A stretch of DNA of 35,311 nucleotides from a virus, in IMG/VR virus record IMGVR_UViG_3300010400_000036, positions 1-35,311 of that record; one strand, 5' to 3'. The notes under the pieces are model-generated. The model ran no database searches. It was given only the letters and a program-made list of their open reading frames with translations, and was not told where the DNA came from. The stretch's first letter is position 1, and each line of letters begins with the position of its first letter. The position numbers and the translations under genes were made by a program. Positions 13,926 to 21,606 of the stretch are shown here, in pieces.

Positions 13926-15200
13926 ATGGCCAACCTTCTCAAGGTCATCGCGCGCGACGCCGCTGGCCGCGCGACGCGCTGCCAGGTCGCGCGTGACGAG
14001 GGCATCAAGGTCGGCGACATCACGATCACGGGGCTCGGATACATGATCGCCGAGAACGTCCCGGTCGCGCGCACCGGCGTTCAGGAATACTCGGCGCTCG
14101 AGCTTGGCGTGGACGCCAGCATGAAGACGATCCGGCTGTACCGCCCGCCGGAGGAAGTCTTCTCGGCGGCGTCGCTGGCATCTCTCGATCGCAAACCGAT
14201 CACCTTCTACCACCCCGAGTACGGTGTCGATTCGTCGAACTGGACGCGCGAGGCCAAGGGCCGCGTCGAGACGCCCGCACAGGACGGCGACTTCCTCGAC
14301 GTCGGCCGCTTCGAGGTGAACGACAAGAGCACCGTGGAGGCCGTCGCGTTCGGCGCGAAGGAGGTCAGCTGCGGCTACTCGTTCACGCTCGACATGACCT
14401 CAGGCGTCGCGCCATCGGGCGAGGCCTACGACGGTGTGCAGCGGAACATCGAGCACAACCACGTCGCGATCGTTTACGCGGGCCGGTGCGGCGCGGGCTG
14501 CGCGATCGGCGATTGCGCCTGCAGCGGCAGCCCGAGACCGAACAACGACAACCATACGGAGAACACCATGAAGATCGACATCGGCGGAGTCAGCATCGAG
14601 CTCGACGACAAGGTCGCGCAGACCGTCAAGTCCGCGCATGACACCGCGGTCAAGGGCTTGACCGCATCGGCGGACGCCGCGACGAAGCGCGCCACGGACG
14701 CCGAGGCGGCCCTCAAGGATCAGGGCGAGGCGATGAAGAAACTCGCCGCCGACCACAAGGTCGCGCTCGACGCCGAGAGGGCGAAGGTGCTGACGCCCGA
14801 GCAACAGGCGACCCTCGTGGGCGAGTTGGCCGCCGTCGCGTCCGACGCCAAGGCGGTCCTGCCGGAGTTCGACGCGAAGGGCAAGACCGCCGCCGCGATC
14901 CGCGTCGATGTGCTGACGTCGATACTGGCCGAGGACGGCGCGCTCAAGGGCACGGTCTCGAAGATCCTGGGCGGCGTCGAGCCGGCGAAGGCCAGCGACG
15001 TTCGCGTCCTGGCGGCGTTCGACACGGTCGTCGCGACCGCCGGCGACCGGGACGATGGCGCCGAGCACGAGCGCGAGCTCAGGGACGCGCTGGCCGGCGA
15101 CAAGAAGAACAGCGGCGGCAAGCCGCAGAAGCTCTCGGGCCGCGCCCTCATGGTCGCGCGCTCGCGCGGGCAGGTCGACCGCAACACCGCGCGGCAGTAG
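13926..15200 (+). CDS. DUF2213-type prohead protease/scaffold precursor, 424 aa
   Basis: ATG 13926 directly follows the stop of the minor head gene. The N-terminal domain (about 1-200) has the DUF2213 pattern: NVPVARTGVQEYSALELGV, SLASLDRKPITFYHPEYGVD, EVSCGYSFTLDMTSGVAPSG and HNHVAIVYAGRCG, which is thought to represent a herpesvirus-assemblin-like prohead protease. A short Cys/Gly linker (CGAGCAIGDCACSG) is followed by a long Ala/Lys/Glu-rich helical region (about 215-400), typical of an internal scaffold, and a basic C-terminus. The fusion of protease and scaffold, with a second in-frame start at 14568, is the lambda C/Nu3-like logic. It lies directly before cement and capsid genes, as expected. 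Confidence 0.85.
   Translation: MANLLKVIARDAAGRATRCQVARDEGIKVGDITITGLGYMIAENVPVARTGVQEYSALELGVDASMKTIRLYRPPEEVFSAASLASLDRKPITFYHPEYGVDSSNWTREAKGRVETPAQDGDFLDVGRFEVNDKSTVEAVAFGAKEVSCGYSFTLDMTSGVAPSGEAYDGVQRNIEHNHVAIVYAGRCGAGCAIGDCACSGSPRPNNDNHTENTMKIDIGGVSIELDDKVAQTVKSAHDTAVKGLTASADAATKRATDAEAALKDQGEAMKKLAADHKVALDAERAKVLTPEQQATLVGELAAVASDAKAVLPEFDAKGKTAAAIRVDVLTSILAEDGALKGTVSKILGGVEPAKASDVRVLAAFDTVVATAGDRDDGAEHERELRDALAGDKKNSGGKPQKLSGRALMVARSRGQVDRNTARQ
14557..14561 (+). promoter_or_regulatory. Internal ribosome binding site CGGAG within the protease gene
   Basis: CGGAG ends 6 nt before an in-frame ATG (14568) at the exact boundary of the protease and scaffold halves, a context suited to internal initiation. 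Confidence 0.6.
14568..15200 (+). CDS. Nested in-frame scaffolding protein, 210 aa
   Basis: This is the same reading frame as the protease precursor, starting at ATG 14568 with CGGAG upstream. The product starts MKIDIGGVSIELDDKVAQTV, followed by a long helical, charged region (DAATKRATDAEAALKDQGEA, KKLAADHKVALDAERAKV) and a basic tail (KLSGRALMVARSRG). This matches the composition of capsid scaffolds, whose basic C-terminus binds the capsid protein. The linker before it is Asn/His-rich (RPNNDNHTEN) and non-conserved in look. Separate production of scaffold from an internal start is known for lambda Nu3. Direct evidence here is limited to the start context. Confidence 0.6.
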   Translation: MKIDIGGVSIELDDKVAQTVKSAHDTAVKGLTASADAATKRATDAEAALKDQGEAMKKLAADHKVALDAERAKVLTPEQQATLVGELAAVASDAKAVLPEFDAKGKTAAAIRVDVLTSILAEDGALKGTVSKILGGVEPAKASDVRVLAAFDTVVATAGDRDDGAEHERELRDALAGDKKNSGGKPQKLSGRALMVARSRGQVDRNTARQ

Positions 15201-15231
15201 CCCAACCACCGATCAACAGGAGAACTGAACC

Positions 15232-15795
15232 ATGGCCACCACCCCATCTCTCGCGGCGACGAAGACCATCCAGGACCTCGGCTATCCCGGCGACCAGGCC
15301 GACTCCACCCCGTCCGTCAGGGACACGGTCACGAACGAGTCGGCGACGGCGATCGACTTCGCCGTGCCGGTCTGCCCCGGGACCCTCGCGGGCACCGTGA
15401 AGCCGATCGCGAATGACACCGACGCCGGGCTCTCGTGCGGCATCTCGATGCGCGACCCCACGAAGATGAACGCGGACCCCTCAACCAACGTGGCGAACTA
15501 CGCCCGCTACAAGGACCTCGCCGTCATGCGCGAGGGCCGCATCTACGCCATCGCGGCCGAGAACGTCACCGATGGTGACCAGGTACTGATTATCACCGGA
15601 TCGTCCGCGGCGCAGGCGCAGGCCACGTGCTTTGGCTCGAGCCACGGCGCTGGCGGGGCGGCCGGGTCCGGCCGCGTCGCAATGCTCGGCGCCGTGTGGC
15701 GTGCGCGCCCGATCGGCGGGTCGAGGTCGATCGCGGCTGGCGACGTCGCGATCATCGAGCTCAGCATCCAGCGTCTCGGCGTGACCACCACGTAG
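15232..15795 (+). CDS. Capsid decoration/cement protein, DUF2190-like, 187 aa
   Basis: ATG 15232 has AGGAG 9-10 nt upstream. The 187-residue protein begins with a Thr/Ser-rich arm (MATTPSLAATKTIQDLGYPG), followed by beta segments (AIDFAVPVCPGTLAGTVKPI, DLAVMREGRIYAIAAENVTD, GDQVLIITGSS) and a C-terminal strand (DVAIIELSIQRLG). This arrangement matches structural cement proteins encoded just before the DUF2184 major capsid protein in Pam3-like myophages. They sit on the capsid surface and stabilise it. The position between scaffold and major capsid genes supports the call. Trimer formation is inferred. Confidence 0.7.
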   Translation: MATTPSLAATKTIQDLGYPGDQADSTPSVRDTVTNESATAIDFAVPVCPGTLAGTVKPIANDTDAGLSCGISMRDPTKMNADPSTNVANYARYKDLAVMREGRIYAIAAENVTDGDQVLIITGSSAAQAQATCFGSSHGAGGAAGSGRVAMLGAVWRARPIGGSRSIAAGDVAIIELSIQRLGVTTT

Positions 15796-15836
15796 CTCGG
15801 CGCCCAATCTCGCAACCACAAGCAAGGACGACGAAC

Positions 15837-16910
15837 ATGCGAATCCAAGTCACCGATCAGAACCGCCGCCCCATCTACGAGGACGGCATCCAGGGCGTCG
15901 AGCTCGACGACGAGATGACCGAGCGCTATCACGAGCTCGCCGACTTCGTGAGGGACAACTGCCGCGTGCTCACGGGCAAGCGGTACGGCGCGAAGGACGC
16001 GACCGATCCGGTTGCCTTCCTGATTGGGCAGCTGACCTACCTCGAGAAGAAGGCCTACGAGGTGGAGTATACGCAGCTCCGCTCGGAGGCCCTGCTCGGT
16101 CCGGTCACGACGAGCGAGGCGGGCGAAGACGCGGTCACCGTCGCGTACGAGACGGTCGACTACACCGGCAAGGGCCAACGTCACGCTGCCCAGGCGAACG
16201 ACATGCCCCTCGCGGGCGCGGCCAGCGCGCTCACGCAGAAGGACGTGGCGCCTGGCTGGGTCGGGTACAAGTACACGACCAGGGAGCTTCGCCTGGCGTC
16301 GTCCAAGGGCATCGCGCTGCCCGCCCGCAAGCAGGAGGCGGCGATCCGAGCGGCTCGTCGTCACCTCGACGACGTCGCGCTCAAGGGAGAGGCGGCCTCG
16401 AACTTCGTCGGTCTCTACAACAACACGTCGGTGACTGCGACGACCCGCGCGTCGGGCGCGGTGTGGGACGCAGCGACGCCGCTGACCATCCTGAACGACA
16501 TCAACACGATCCTCAACCTGATGAACGCCGACACCGACGGGATGCACATCGCCAGCACGCTGGCCCTGCCCGCGGGTCCGATGGGCCGTCTGATGCAGCC
16601 GGATCCGGCCTTCCCGAACCGCACGGTCCTGGACTGGATCAAGGCCAACAACATGTACACGCAGTTGACCGGGCAGCCGTTCAACATCGTGGCGGGCGGC
16701 GAGTTCCTGGCGACGGCGGGCGGCAGCTCGTCCAAGCGCGGCGTCTTCTTCAGCCCGGACACGGAATGCGTGCTGCTCCACCAGCCGTTGCCCCCGCGGT
16801 TCGCGACGCCGGTGCAGGGAATCCTTGAGGTCATCGTCCCGATGGAGTACGGGTACGGCGGCACCGACATCCGCCGGATCAAGTCGGCGCGCTACATCGA
16901 CGGCCTGTAG
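15837..16910 (+). CDS. Major capsid protein (DUF2184-type), 357 aa
   Basis: ATG 15837 with AAGGA upstream; the frame is open back to 15627, but that part overlaps the cement gene. The protein shows the HK97-fold layout: an N-terminal arm (MRIQVTDQNRRPIYEDGIQG), a spine helix region (FLIGQLTYLEKKAYEVEYTQ), then an A-domain with PAGPMGRLMQPDPAFPNRTV. The C-terminal segment LPPRFATPVQGILEVIVPME and GYGGTDIRRIKSARYIDGL is typical of DUF2184 capsid proteins. It would be the most abundant virion protein. The length of 357 is normal and no protease delta-domain is evident, in line with the separate scaffold. The small gene downstream follows with a 28-nt gap. Confidence 0.88.
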   Translation: MRIQVTDQNRRPIYEDGIQGVELDDEMTERYHELADFVRDNCRVLTGKRYGAKDATDPVAFLIGQLTYLEKKAYEVEYTQLRSEALLGPVTTSEAGEDAVTVAYETVDYTGKGQRHAAQANDMPLAGAASALTQKDVAPGWVGYKYTTRELRLASSKGIALPARKQEAAIRAARRHLDDVALKGEAASNFVGLYNNTSVTATTRASGAVWDAATPLTILNDINTILNLMNADTDGMHIASTLALPAGPMGRLMQPDPAFPNRTVLDWIKANNMYTQLTGQPFNIVAGGEFLATAGGSSSKRGVFFSPDTECVLLHQPLPPRFATPVQGILEVIVPMEYGYGGTDIRRIKSARYIDGL

Positions 16911-16938
16911 GCCGACACGAGAACAAGGAGACACGATC

Positions 16939-17166
16939 ATGGCCAAGTTCAAGAACACCGCCCCGGGCGGCCGGGGCATCGGAGTCGGCGGCAAGTCCTA
17001 CGAGTGCGACGCGGGTGGAGTCATCGACATCCCCGACGCGGTCGTCAAGGCGGCGCAGGAGGATCCGGCGAACGCCGCAATGTTCGGCGAGGGCGGATTC
17101 GTTCCGGTCGGCGCGGAGGCCAAGGCGCCCGCGAAGGCCGAGCCAGAAGGCAAGCCCGGGAAGTAG
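16939..17166 (+). CDS. Small Gly/Ala/Lys protein in head-neck region, 75 aa
   Basis: ATG 16939 has AAGGAG 7-10 nt upstream, a strong site. The product reads MAKFKNTAPGGRGIGVGGKS, then a beta-like middle (YECDAGGVIDIPDAVVKAAQ) and a low-complexity basic tail (AKAPAKAEPEGKPGK). Small proteins of this kind often sit directly after the capsid gene and may be head-connector accessory or decoration factors. The family is not recognised. Confidence 0.65.
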   Translation: MAKFKNTAPGGRGIGVGGKSYECDAGGVIDIPDAVVKAAQEDPANAAMFGEGGFVPVGAEAKAPAKAEPEGKPGK

Positions 17167-17172
17167 TCGCAC

Positions 17173-17550
17173 GTGACCCGCTCCGAGTTTCAGGCTCTGT
17201 TCCCTGAGTTCGGGGCGACCACGTACAACGATCGGATCGATGCTTTGCTGTCCGTGCTCACACCGCTCGACGAGTCAAAGGCCGGCGTCAGGTTGAACCT
17301 GGCGTACGGCCTGGAGCTCGCCGATCTGTTGGCCTCGCAGGACATCACCATCGCGTTCGGGGCCGCCGCAGCCTCGGCGTCCAGTTCGTCTACGACCGAG
17401 AAGCGCGTTGGCGACGTGTCGATCAAGCGGTCCATCTCGTCGTCCGCTGGAAGCAGCAGCGGTAGCGGCAGCCGTCCGGGTCAAACGACCTACCGCGCGC
17501 GATACGAGTTGCTGTTGCACTCGTTCGGCTTCGGAGCGAAGGCGGTTTAG
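17173..17550 (+). CDS. Head-tail connector, DUF4054-like, 125 aa
   Basis: GTG 17173 begins 6 nt after the previous stop. The N-terminal SEFQALFPEFGATTYNDRID fits the 'FRARFPEFad...d--I--aL' start of DUF4054 proteins. It is followed by a helix with AYGLELADLLAS and a Ser/Gly-rich loop (SISSSAGSSSGSGSR). The end TTYRARYELLLHSFG matches the family's 'T-YG--YL-L' finish. DUF4054 proteins are neck adaptors that bind the portal. Here the gene lies between capsid and neck genes. Confidence 0.75.
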   Translation: MTRSEFQALFPEFGATTYNDRIDALLSVLTPLDESKAGVRLNLAYGLELADLLASQDITIAFGAAAASASSSSTTEKRVGDVSIKRSISSSAGSSSGSGSRPGQTTYRARYELLLHSFGFGAKAV

Positions 17551-18042
17551 ATGGGAGCCACCTTTCGAGTCATCCGGGACACCAAGGGCGCCGGCCTGGA
17601 GGCGTTGGCCAATCGCCTGCGTTCTCTCAACGACACCGTGCTTGTCGGGGTTCCGTCCGGCAAGACCGAGAAGGACGGGACGCCAACGGCAATGATCGCC
17701 GCCGTCCACGAGTTCGGGTCACCGTCCCGGGGAATACCGGAGAGGTCGTTCCTGCGCTCCGGGATACGCCGCGCAAGGCCGATCTTCACGCGCCTGAACT
17801 ACTACAGCCTGAAACGCATGGTCATGGGCAAGATGACCGAGGCGACAGCGCTCGGGAGGCTCGGCCTCGCTGCGGTTGCCGCCGTTCAGAACGAAATCGT
17901 GAACGGCACCTTCGCTCCGCTCAAGCCGAAGACCATCGCGCGCAAGGGATCGATGAAGCCGCTGATCGACACGGGGTCTCTGCGGAAGGCCATCACCTAC
18001 GTCATCGACAGCGGGCAGCGCGGCCCGGGGGTTGTCCGGTGA
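17551..18042 (+). CDS. HK97 gp10-like / virion morphogenesis neck protein, 163 aa
   Basis: ATG 17551 directly follows the preceding stop. Typical segments are NDTVLVGVPSGKTEKDGTPT, AMIAAVHEFGSPSRGIPERS and FLRSGIRRA, near the N-terminal middle, as in gp10-like neck or Mu gpG-like morphogenesis proteins ('VG-p-----y---vA--hEfG----iPaRpFl'). The end KPLIDTGSLRKAITYVI is the usual 'PLidTG-L--SI' motif of these proteins. It likely completes the head or tail end and aids joining. The stop overlaps the GTG of the next gene (GTGA). Confidence 0.85.
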   Translation: MGATFRVIRDTKGAGLEALANRLRSLNDTVLVGVPSGKTEKDGTPTAMIAAVHEFGSPSRGIPERSFLRSGIRRARPIFTRLNYYSLKRMVMGKMTEATALGRLGLAAVAAVQNEIVNGTFAPLKPKTIARKGSMKPLIDTGSLRKAITYVIDSGQRGPGVVR

Positions 18043-18398
18043 GCCTCGTCAACGTCGGAGAACTTATGACCGACCTCGAATTCGCGCGTCGGATCACCCT
18101 GCGGCGACCGCGCGTCTCGTTCGAAAACGAGGGCGAGGCGAAGACGGTCTACGACCTCGACACGATCCTGGCCGTGGTCGAAATGCCGACGCCGGGCCAG
18201 GTCCAGACGTTGCCCGAGGGCACGCGCTTCGATGACCTGATCTCTGTCTGGAGCGCAAGCGAGCTTCGCGCGGCCGACGGGAAGCGCATCGAGTCTGACG
18301 TGCTCATCGTCGACGGAAACCACTACAAAGTGACGCAGGTCGAGGACCGTTCTGCGAACGGATACTTCAAGGCGATCGCCACGGGGTTCATGCCTTGA
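18039..18398 (+). CDS. Neck/head closure protein, 119 aa
   Basis: GTG 18039 overlaps the previous stop; TTGA at 18395-18398 couples it to the next gene. The product has the look of a small beta-barrel (ARRITLRRPRVSFENEGEAK, TILAVVEMPTPGQVQTLPEG, SDVLIVDGNHYKVTQVEDR, GYFKAIATGF). In phages with this gene order the short protein between gp10-like and terminator genes is a head-tail stopper/closure protein; 'IVDG--YkVt-v-dr' is a usual strand pair. The exact family is not certain. Confidence 0.65.
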   Translation: MSLVNVGELMTDLEFARRITLRRPRVSFENEGEAKTVYDLDTILAVVEMPTPGQVQTLPEGTRFDDLISVWSASELRAADGKRIESDVLIVDGNHYKVTQVEDRSANGYFKAIATGFMP

Positions 18399-19003
18399 TC
18401 GACGACCTCAACAGGCTCGTGCGTCAGCTCGTGCGGACCGTCATGGGCATGCCGGCGAACAGCGTTCGGCCGTCTGACCAGCTTGCTCCTGCCGGCGGGC
18501 AGGTCGACGAGATCGCATCGGTGAAGATCATCGACTGCCAGGATTCCGGCTGGTCGGTCCCGGCATACGAAGCGGACGAAGACGACTCCGACGTCGTGAA
18601 CGAGATCCTGGACACGCCGAAGGTGTTCACGGCGAGCGTCCAGTTCTTCCGCCGGCCTGCGACGAACGCGGACGCATCGTCGGGCAAGACGGCAGTCGGG
18701 GCCGCGAAGTATAGCAACGCCGCCTTCGACCGCGCGGCCCGGCTCGGCGTACTGCTCCAGCGCTCGGCGAGCACTGTCGTCATGCAGTCCATCGGCCTCT
18801 GCCTGCTGACAGTCGGCCAGGCCCGCAACCTGACGGCGATCGCTGACGCCACCTGGGAGAGCCGAGGGCAGATCGACCTGACGTTCAACGTCGTCGACCG
18901 GATCTCGGCCCCCGTTGACACGGTCGCCACCATCCCGATCGGGGTCACGATCCAGACGCCCGACGATGTCCTGCACACCATCACCGAAGAGGTTACCCCA
19001 TGA
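18395..19003 (+). CDS. Neck terminator protein, gp12-like (LIC_12616-type), 202 aa
   Basis: TTG 18395 overlaps the previous stop. The sequence starts MIDDLNRLVRQLVRTVMGMP and has DQLAPAGGQVDEIASVKIID. The segment TASVQFFRRPATNADASSGK and the late GQIDLTFNVVDRISAPVDTV correspond to the alpha/beta neck terminator family that caps tail tubes in LIC_12616/gp12-like systems. It would stop sheath and tube growth and contact the neck. Its position just before the sheath gene fits. The stop overlaps ATG 19000 (ATGA). Confidence 0.75.
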   Translation: MIDDLNRLVRQLVRTVMGMPANSVRPSDQLAPAGGQVDEIASVKIIDCQDSGWSVPAYEADEDDSDVVNEILDTPKVFTASVQFFRRPATNADASSGKTAVGAAKYSNAAFDRAARLGVLLQRSASTVVMQSIGLCLLTVGQARNLTAIADATWESRGQIDLTFNVVDRISAPVDTVATIPIGVTIQTPDDVLHTITEEVTP

Positions 19004-20493
19004 CGCTGCCACTCACGGATGTCGCCGCAGTCACAATGCTCGTGTCTCCGTCGGCGCCGACCGCGCGGGGGTTCGGAACCAACTTCCTGCTGGGCTCGAA
19101 CAGCCTTCCGCTGGAGGAGCGCATGCGTTTTTACGCCAGCCTGTCCGACGTGGCCGTCGATCACCTGACCAGCAGCGAGGAATACAAGGGGGCGACCGCG
19201 CACTTCGCCCAGATCCCGGCTCCACCTCCAATTCTGATCGGAAACCGGTTCACCACTGCCCAGGCGGGCAGGCTGCGGGGCGGGACGGTGTCGTCCACGC
19301 TGTCGGCGTACACGGGGATCACGAACGGCGGGTTCGACATCGTCATCAACGGCACGAACCGGCAGATCTTCGCGCTCGACTTCAGCGGTGCAGCGTCTCT
19401 CGCGGCCGTGGCCACCCTCATCCAAACCAAACTGAACGCCGCTCTTTCCGGCACGACCTGTACGTGGAGCGCGACTCTCAACCGCTTCACGATCACATCG
19501 CCGACCACGGGCACATCGTCGACCGTCGGCTACGCGGTGGCGCCCACCGGCGGGTCGAGTCCGACGGACGTCTCCGCGACGCTCGGATTCACATTCGCCA
19601 CGGGCGCTCTGTCGGTGAACGGGATCGCGATCGAGTCGATGACCGACTCCCTCAATGCCTCTCAGATCTTCAACGGAACGTTCTACTCGGTGCAGCTCAC
19701 CGGGACTGCGTCCACCCAGGACGTCAAAGACGCGATGGCGTGGGCCGAGGGCGCGAAGGTGCTCTTCTGGTACAGCACAGCTGACACGAACGCGCCGATC
19801 TCCTCGGCGACGTCCGACCTCGGGTACTACGCCAGCAACCTCGGCTACAACCGCACGGTCAGCATGTCCGACCTCGCCAACTCGACGCTATACCTGTCGC
19901 TATCCGGAGCGGCGCGCCTCGCCTCGGTGGACTACGACCAGCCGAACTCGATCACCACGCTCAAGTTCAAGCAGGCCCCGGGCTTCGCTCCCGCGCCCCT
20001 GACGAGCACCCAGGCCGCGAACCTCAAGGCCAAGCACTACAACTACTATGTCTCGCGGGGGGACATCGGTGGCACTCCGTTCTCCATGTTCGAGGAGGGG
20101 GTGGTGGCGAACGGGCGATTCATCGACGAGGTAATCGGCCTCGACTGGTTGCAGGCCACGCTGCGGACGGCTCTCTTCGCCGCCCTGGCGACGAGTCCGA
20201 CGGGCATCCCGAACACCGACGCGGGCGCGGGCATGCTCGTGCAGGCGGCCACCGGGGCCCTCAACAAGGCGGTCACCAACGGCCTCCTGGCCCCCGGGAA
20301 TTGGCGCGGCCCGAACGTCGGCGAGGTGAAGACCGGGCAGTTCCTCCCGGCCGGGTTCTATATCTTCGCCGGCCGCGTTGCCGACCAGTCGACCACCGAC
20401 CGAGACCTGCGCAAGTCGCCTCCGCTCACCGCGATCGGCATCGGCGCAGGCGCGATTCACAGCGTGGCCCTGACGTTCACCTTCCAGCGATAG
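19000..20493 (+). CDS. Tail sheath protein, DUF3383 type, 497 aa
   Basis: ATG 19000 overlaps the upstream stop. N-terminal VAAVTMLVSPSAPTARGFGT and FYASLSDVAVDHLTSSEEYK, then APPPILIGNR, match DUF3383 sheath proteins of small myophages. A central inserted beta-rich region (about 105-250) lies between conserved parts. The C-terminus has HYNYYVSRGDIGGTPFSMFE, FIDEVIGLDWLQATLRTALF and the closing RKSPPLTAIGIGAGAIHSVA, as usual for sheaths whose ends swap with neighbours. This shows the phage has a contractile tail. Length fits the family. The tube gene follows 10 nt later. Confidence 0.9.
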   Translation: MTLPLTDVAAVTMLVSPSAPTARGFGTNFLLGSNSLPLEERMRFYASLSDVAVDHLTSSEEYKGATAHFAQIPAPPPILIGNRFTTAQAGRLRGGTVSSTLSAYTGITNGGFDIVINGTNRQIFALDFSGAASLAAVATLIQTKLNAALSGTTCTWSATLNRFTITSPTTGTSSTVGYAVAPTGGSSPTDVSATLGFTFATGALSVNGIAIESMTDSLNASQIFNGTFYSVQLTGTASTQDVKDAMAWAEGAKVLFWYSTADTNAPISSATSDLGYYASNLGYNRTVSMSDLANSTLYLSLSGAARLASVDYDQPNSITTLKFKQAPGFAPAPLTSTQAANLKAKHYNYYVSRGDIGGTPFSMFEEGVVANGRFIDEVIGLDWLQATLRTALFAALATSPTGIPNTDAGAGMLVQAATGALNKAVTNGLLAPGNWRGPNVGEVKTGQFLPAGFYIFAGRVADQSTTDRDLRKSPPLTAIGIGAGAIHSVALTFTFQR

Positions 20494-20503
20494 GAGCTAC
20501 CCG

Positions 20504-20986
20504 ATGAAGGCCCATTCGTTTCTCAACTGGCACTTCTTCCTGAGTGCTCCTCCAGTACTACCGACCACCGAGCTCACGCACGTCATCCAGGGAGACGACG
20601 CGGTCACGGTAAAGTACCGCACCGATCGCGGTATGGACAAGGTCGGGGCCGACGGCAAGATGGCGATGGCCATCAGCGCCGACCGATCGTGCGAGGTCTC
20701 GATCAAGCTCCAGCAGACGAGCCCATCGAACAAGGTGCTGAACGATCTGCTGGGAGTGCAGAACAGCGGCGCCGCCGGCTTCGCCCCGCTTCAGATGCTG
20801 GCCCAGGACAACTACCGCCGCGACCAGTGGACCGGGATCAACGGCTACATCAAGACGGCGCCGGACATCGCACGCGGAGCCGGACTCAACGATCAGGAGT
20901 GGGTCCTGGTGTTCGAGAAGCTGGACCTTCGCCTCGAGAACTCGCAGTTCGTCGGGTTCGCGACGGCCCAGGCAGAGGCGACCTAG
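20504..20986 (+). CDS. Tail tube protein, DUF3277 (KPP10 ORF10-like), 160 aa
   Basis: ATG 20504 with AGGAG upstream. Recognisable parts are the start 'SFLNWHFFL', GDDAVTVKYRTDRGMDKVGA, DGKMAMAISADRSCEVSIKL and VLVFEKLDLRLENSQFVGF, all at the expected places in DUF3277 tube proteins. Those form the inner tube hexamers of Pam3/KPP10-type tails. Length is typical (about 150). It follows the sheath gene directly, and the assembly chaperone follows it, the conserved myophage order. Confidence 0.9.
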   Translation: MKAHSFLNWHFFLSAPPVLPTTELTHVIQGDDAVTVKYRTDRGMDKVGADGKMAMAISADRSCEVSIKLQQTSPSNKVLNDLLGVQNSGAAGFAPLQMLAQDNYRRDQWTGINGYIKTAPDIARGAGLNDQEWVLVFEKLDLRLENSQFVGFATAQAEAT

Positions 20987-20989
20987 CCC

Positions 20990-21427
20990 GTGGCATCAGC
21001 GCCCACGAAGCGCTTCGGATCCGTCGCCAGCGATCAGAGAACGTTCTCCTTCGGAACGATGGACGCGATCTCTGCCCTGCGGGTGGAGGTCGCGATCGCC
21101 AGAGTCATCGGAGAGCCGCTCTTTCGCGCGTTCATGGACCGGCAAAAGACCGGCGCGACCGAAGAAGAGCAGGGCCAGTCTGCCGCGTCAGCCATAGGTC
21201 TGCTCGCGTCCAAGATGGACGCCGACGAACTGCTCAAGACGATGCAGACGGTCTTCGAGTCGGTGTCGTGCGAGGGGCAGCCGACAACCATGGCCACCTT
21301 CAATGGACGCAATAAGGAGTTGTGGCTCGTGTTCATGGAGGCCCTGAAGGTGAACTTCAGCGATTTTTTACCCGTCGGCCTCTTCACTTCACTCGCCGAC
21401 AAGATCCCAAAGCCCCCGACCCAATAG
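20990..21427 (+). CDS. Tail assembly chaperone, 0-frame product, 145 aa
   Basis: GTG 20990 with GAGG upstream, in the slot between tube and tape measure. The helical protein (MASAPTKRFGSVASDQRTFS, ISALRVEVAIARVIGEPLFR, SAIGLLASKMDADELLKTMQ, ELWLVFMEALKVNFSDFLPV) corresponds to gpG-type chaperones, which coat the tape measure before tube polymerisation. Near its end lies a -1 slippery heptamer, TTTTTTA (21364-21370), read as TTT TTA. Ribosomes that do not shift end at TAG 21425-21427. Those that shift make a longer protein (entry at 21370). Confidence 0.85.
   Translation: MASAPTKRFGSVASDQRTFSFGTMDAISALRVEVAIARVIGEPLFRAFMDRQKTGATEEEQGQSAASAIGLLASKMDADELLKTMQTVFESVSCEGQPTTMATFNGRNKELWLVFMEALKVNFSDFLPVGLFTSLADKIPKPPTQ
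21364..21370 (+). promoter_or_regulatory. Programmed -1 ribosomal frameshift site TTTTTTA with downstream stem
   Basis: The heptamer T TTT TTA is in the exact phase X XXY YYZ of the chaperone frame (codons GAT TTT TTA CCC). GTCGGC (21374-21379) is complementary to GCCGAC (21395-21400) with a 15-nt loop, a stem 3 nt after the heptamer. CCGAC at 21416-21420 could pair with GTCGG as an alternative. The -1 frame is open across the site and continues to 21603. Confidence 0.85.
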
Positions 21428-21603
21428 AGTCCGCCAACATCGACTGGTACGTCTGGAGGCCGATCATGAATGAGCCTCAACTCTGCACGCTTTGCGAGCT
21501 GATGGACGGGACCTATTCGATCAATCACCTCGCCGACATGCATGAGGCGATGGACGAGCGAGCCGAGTACATGCGGCGTCTGCAGCCTCCGGAGCCGAAG
21601 TAG
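21370..21603 (+). CDS. -1 frame extension of tail assembly chaperone (gpT-like), 77 aa; fusion about 204 aa
   Basis: After slippage, translation continues from ACC 21370 as TRRPLHFTRRQDPKAPDPIE, then SANIDWYVWRPIMNEPQLCT and a helical end (YSINHLADMHEAMDERAEYM) to TAG 21601-21603. The fusion has 127 residues of the upstream protein plus 77 of this one. This is the gpG/gpGT arrangement of many tail assembly chaperones, where the longer form binds the tape measure. A second possibility is independent initiation at ATG 21466 (GGAGG ends 6 nt upstream), which would give a 45-residue protein. Both may occur. Confidence 0.8.
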   Translation, partial: TRRPLHFTRRQDPKAPDPIESANIDWYVWRPIMNEPQLCTLCELMDGTYSINHLADMHEAMDERAEYMRRLQPPEPK

Positions 21604-21606
21604 GCC

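Noticed and set aside
15543-16994. Minus-strand ORF of 483 aa opposite the major capsid gene
   Set aside because: The composition is an Arg/Val/Asp shadow pattern, and the plus strand encodes a recognisable DUF2184-type capsid protein.
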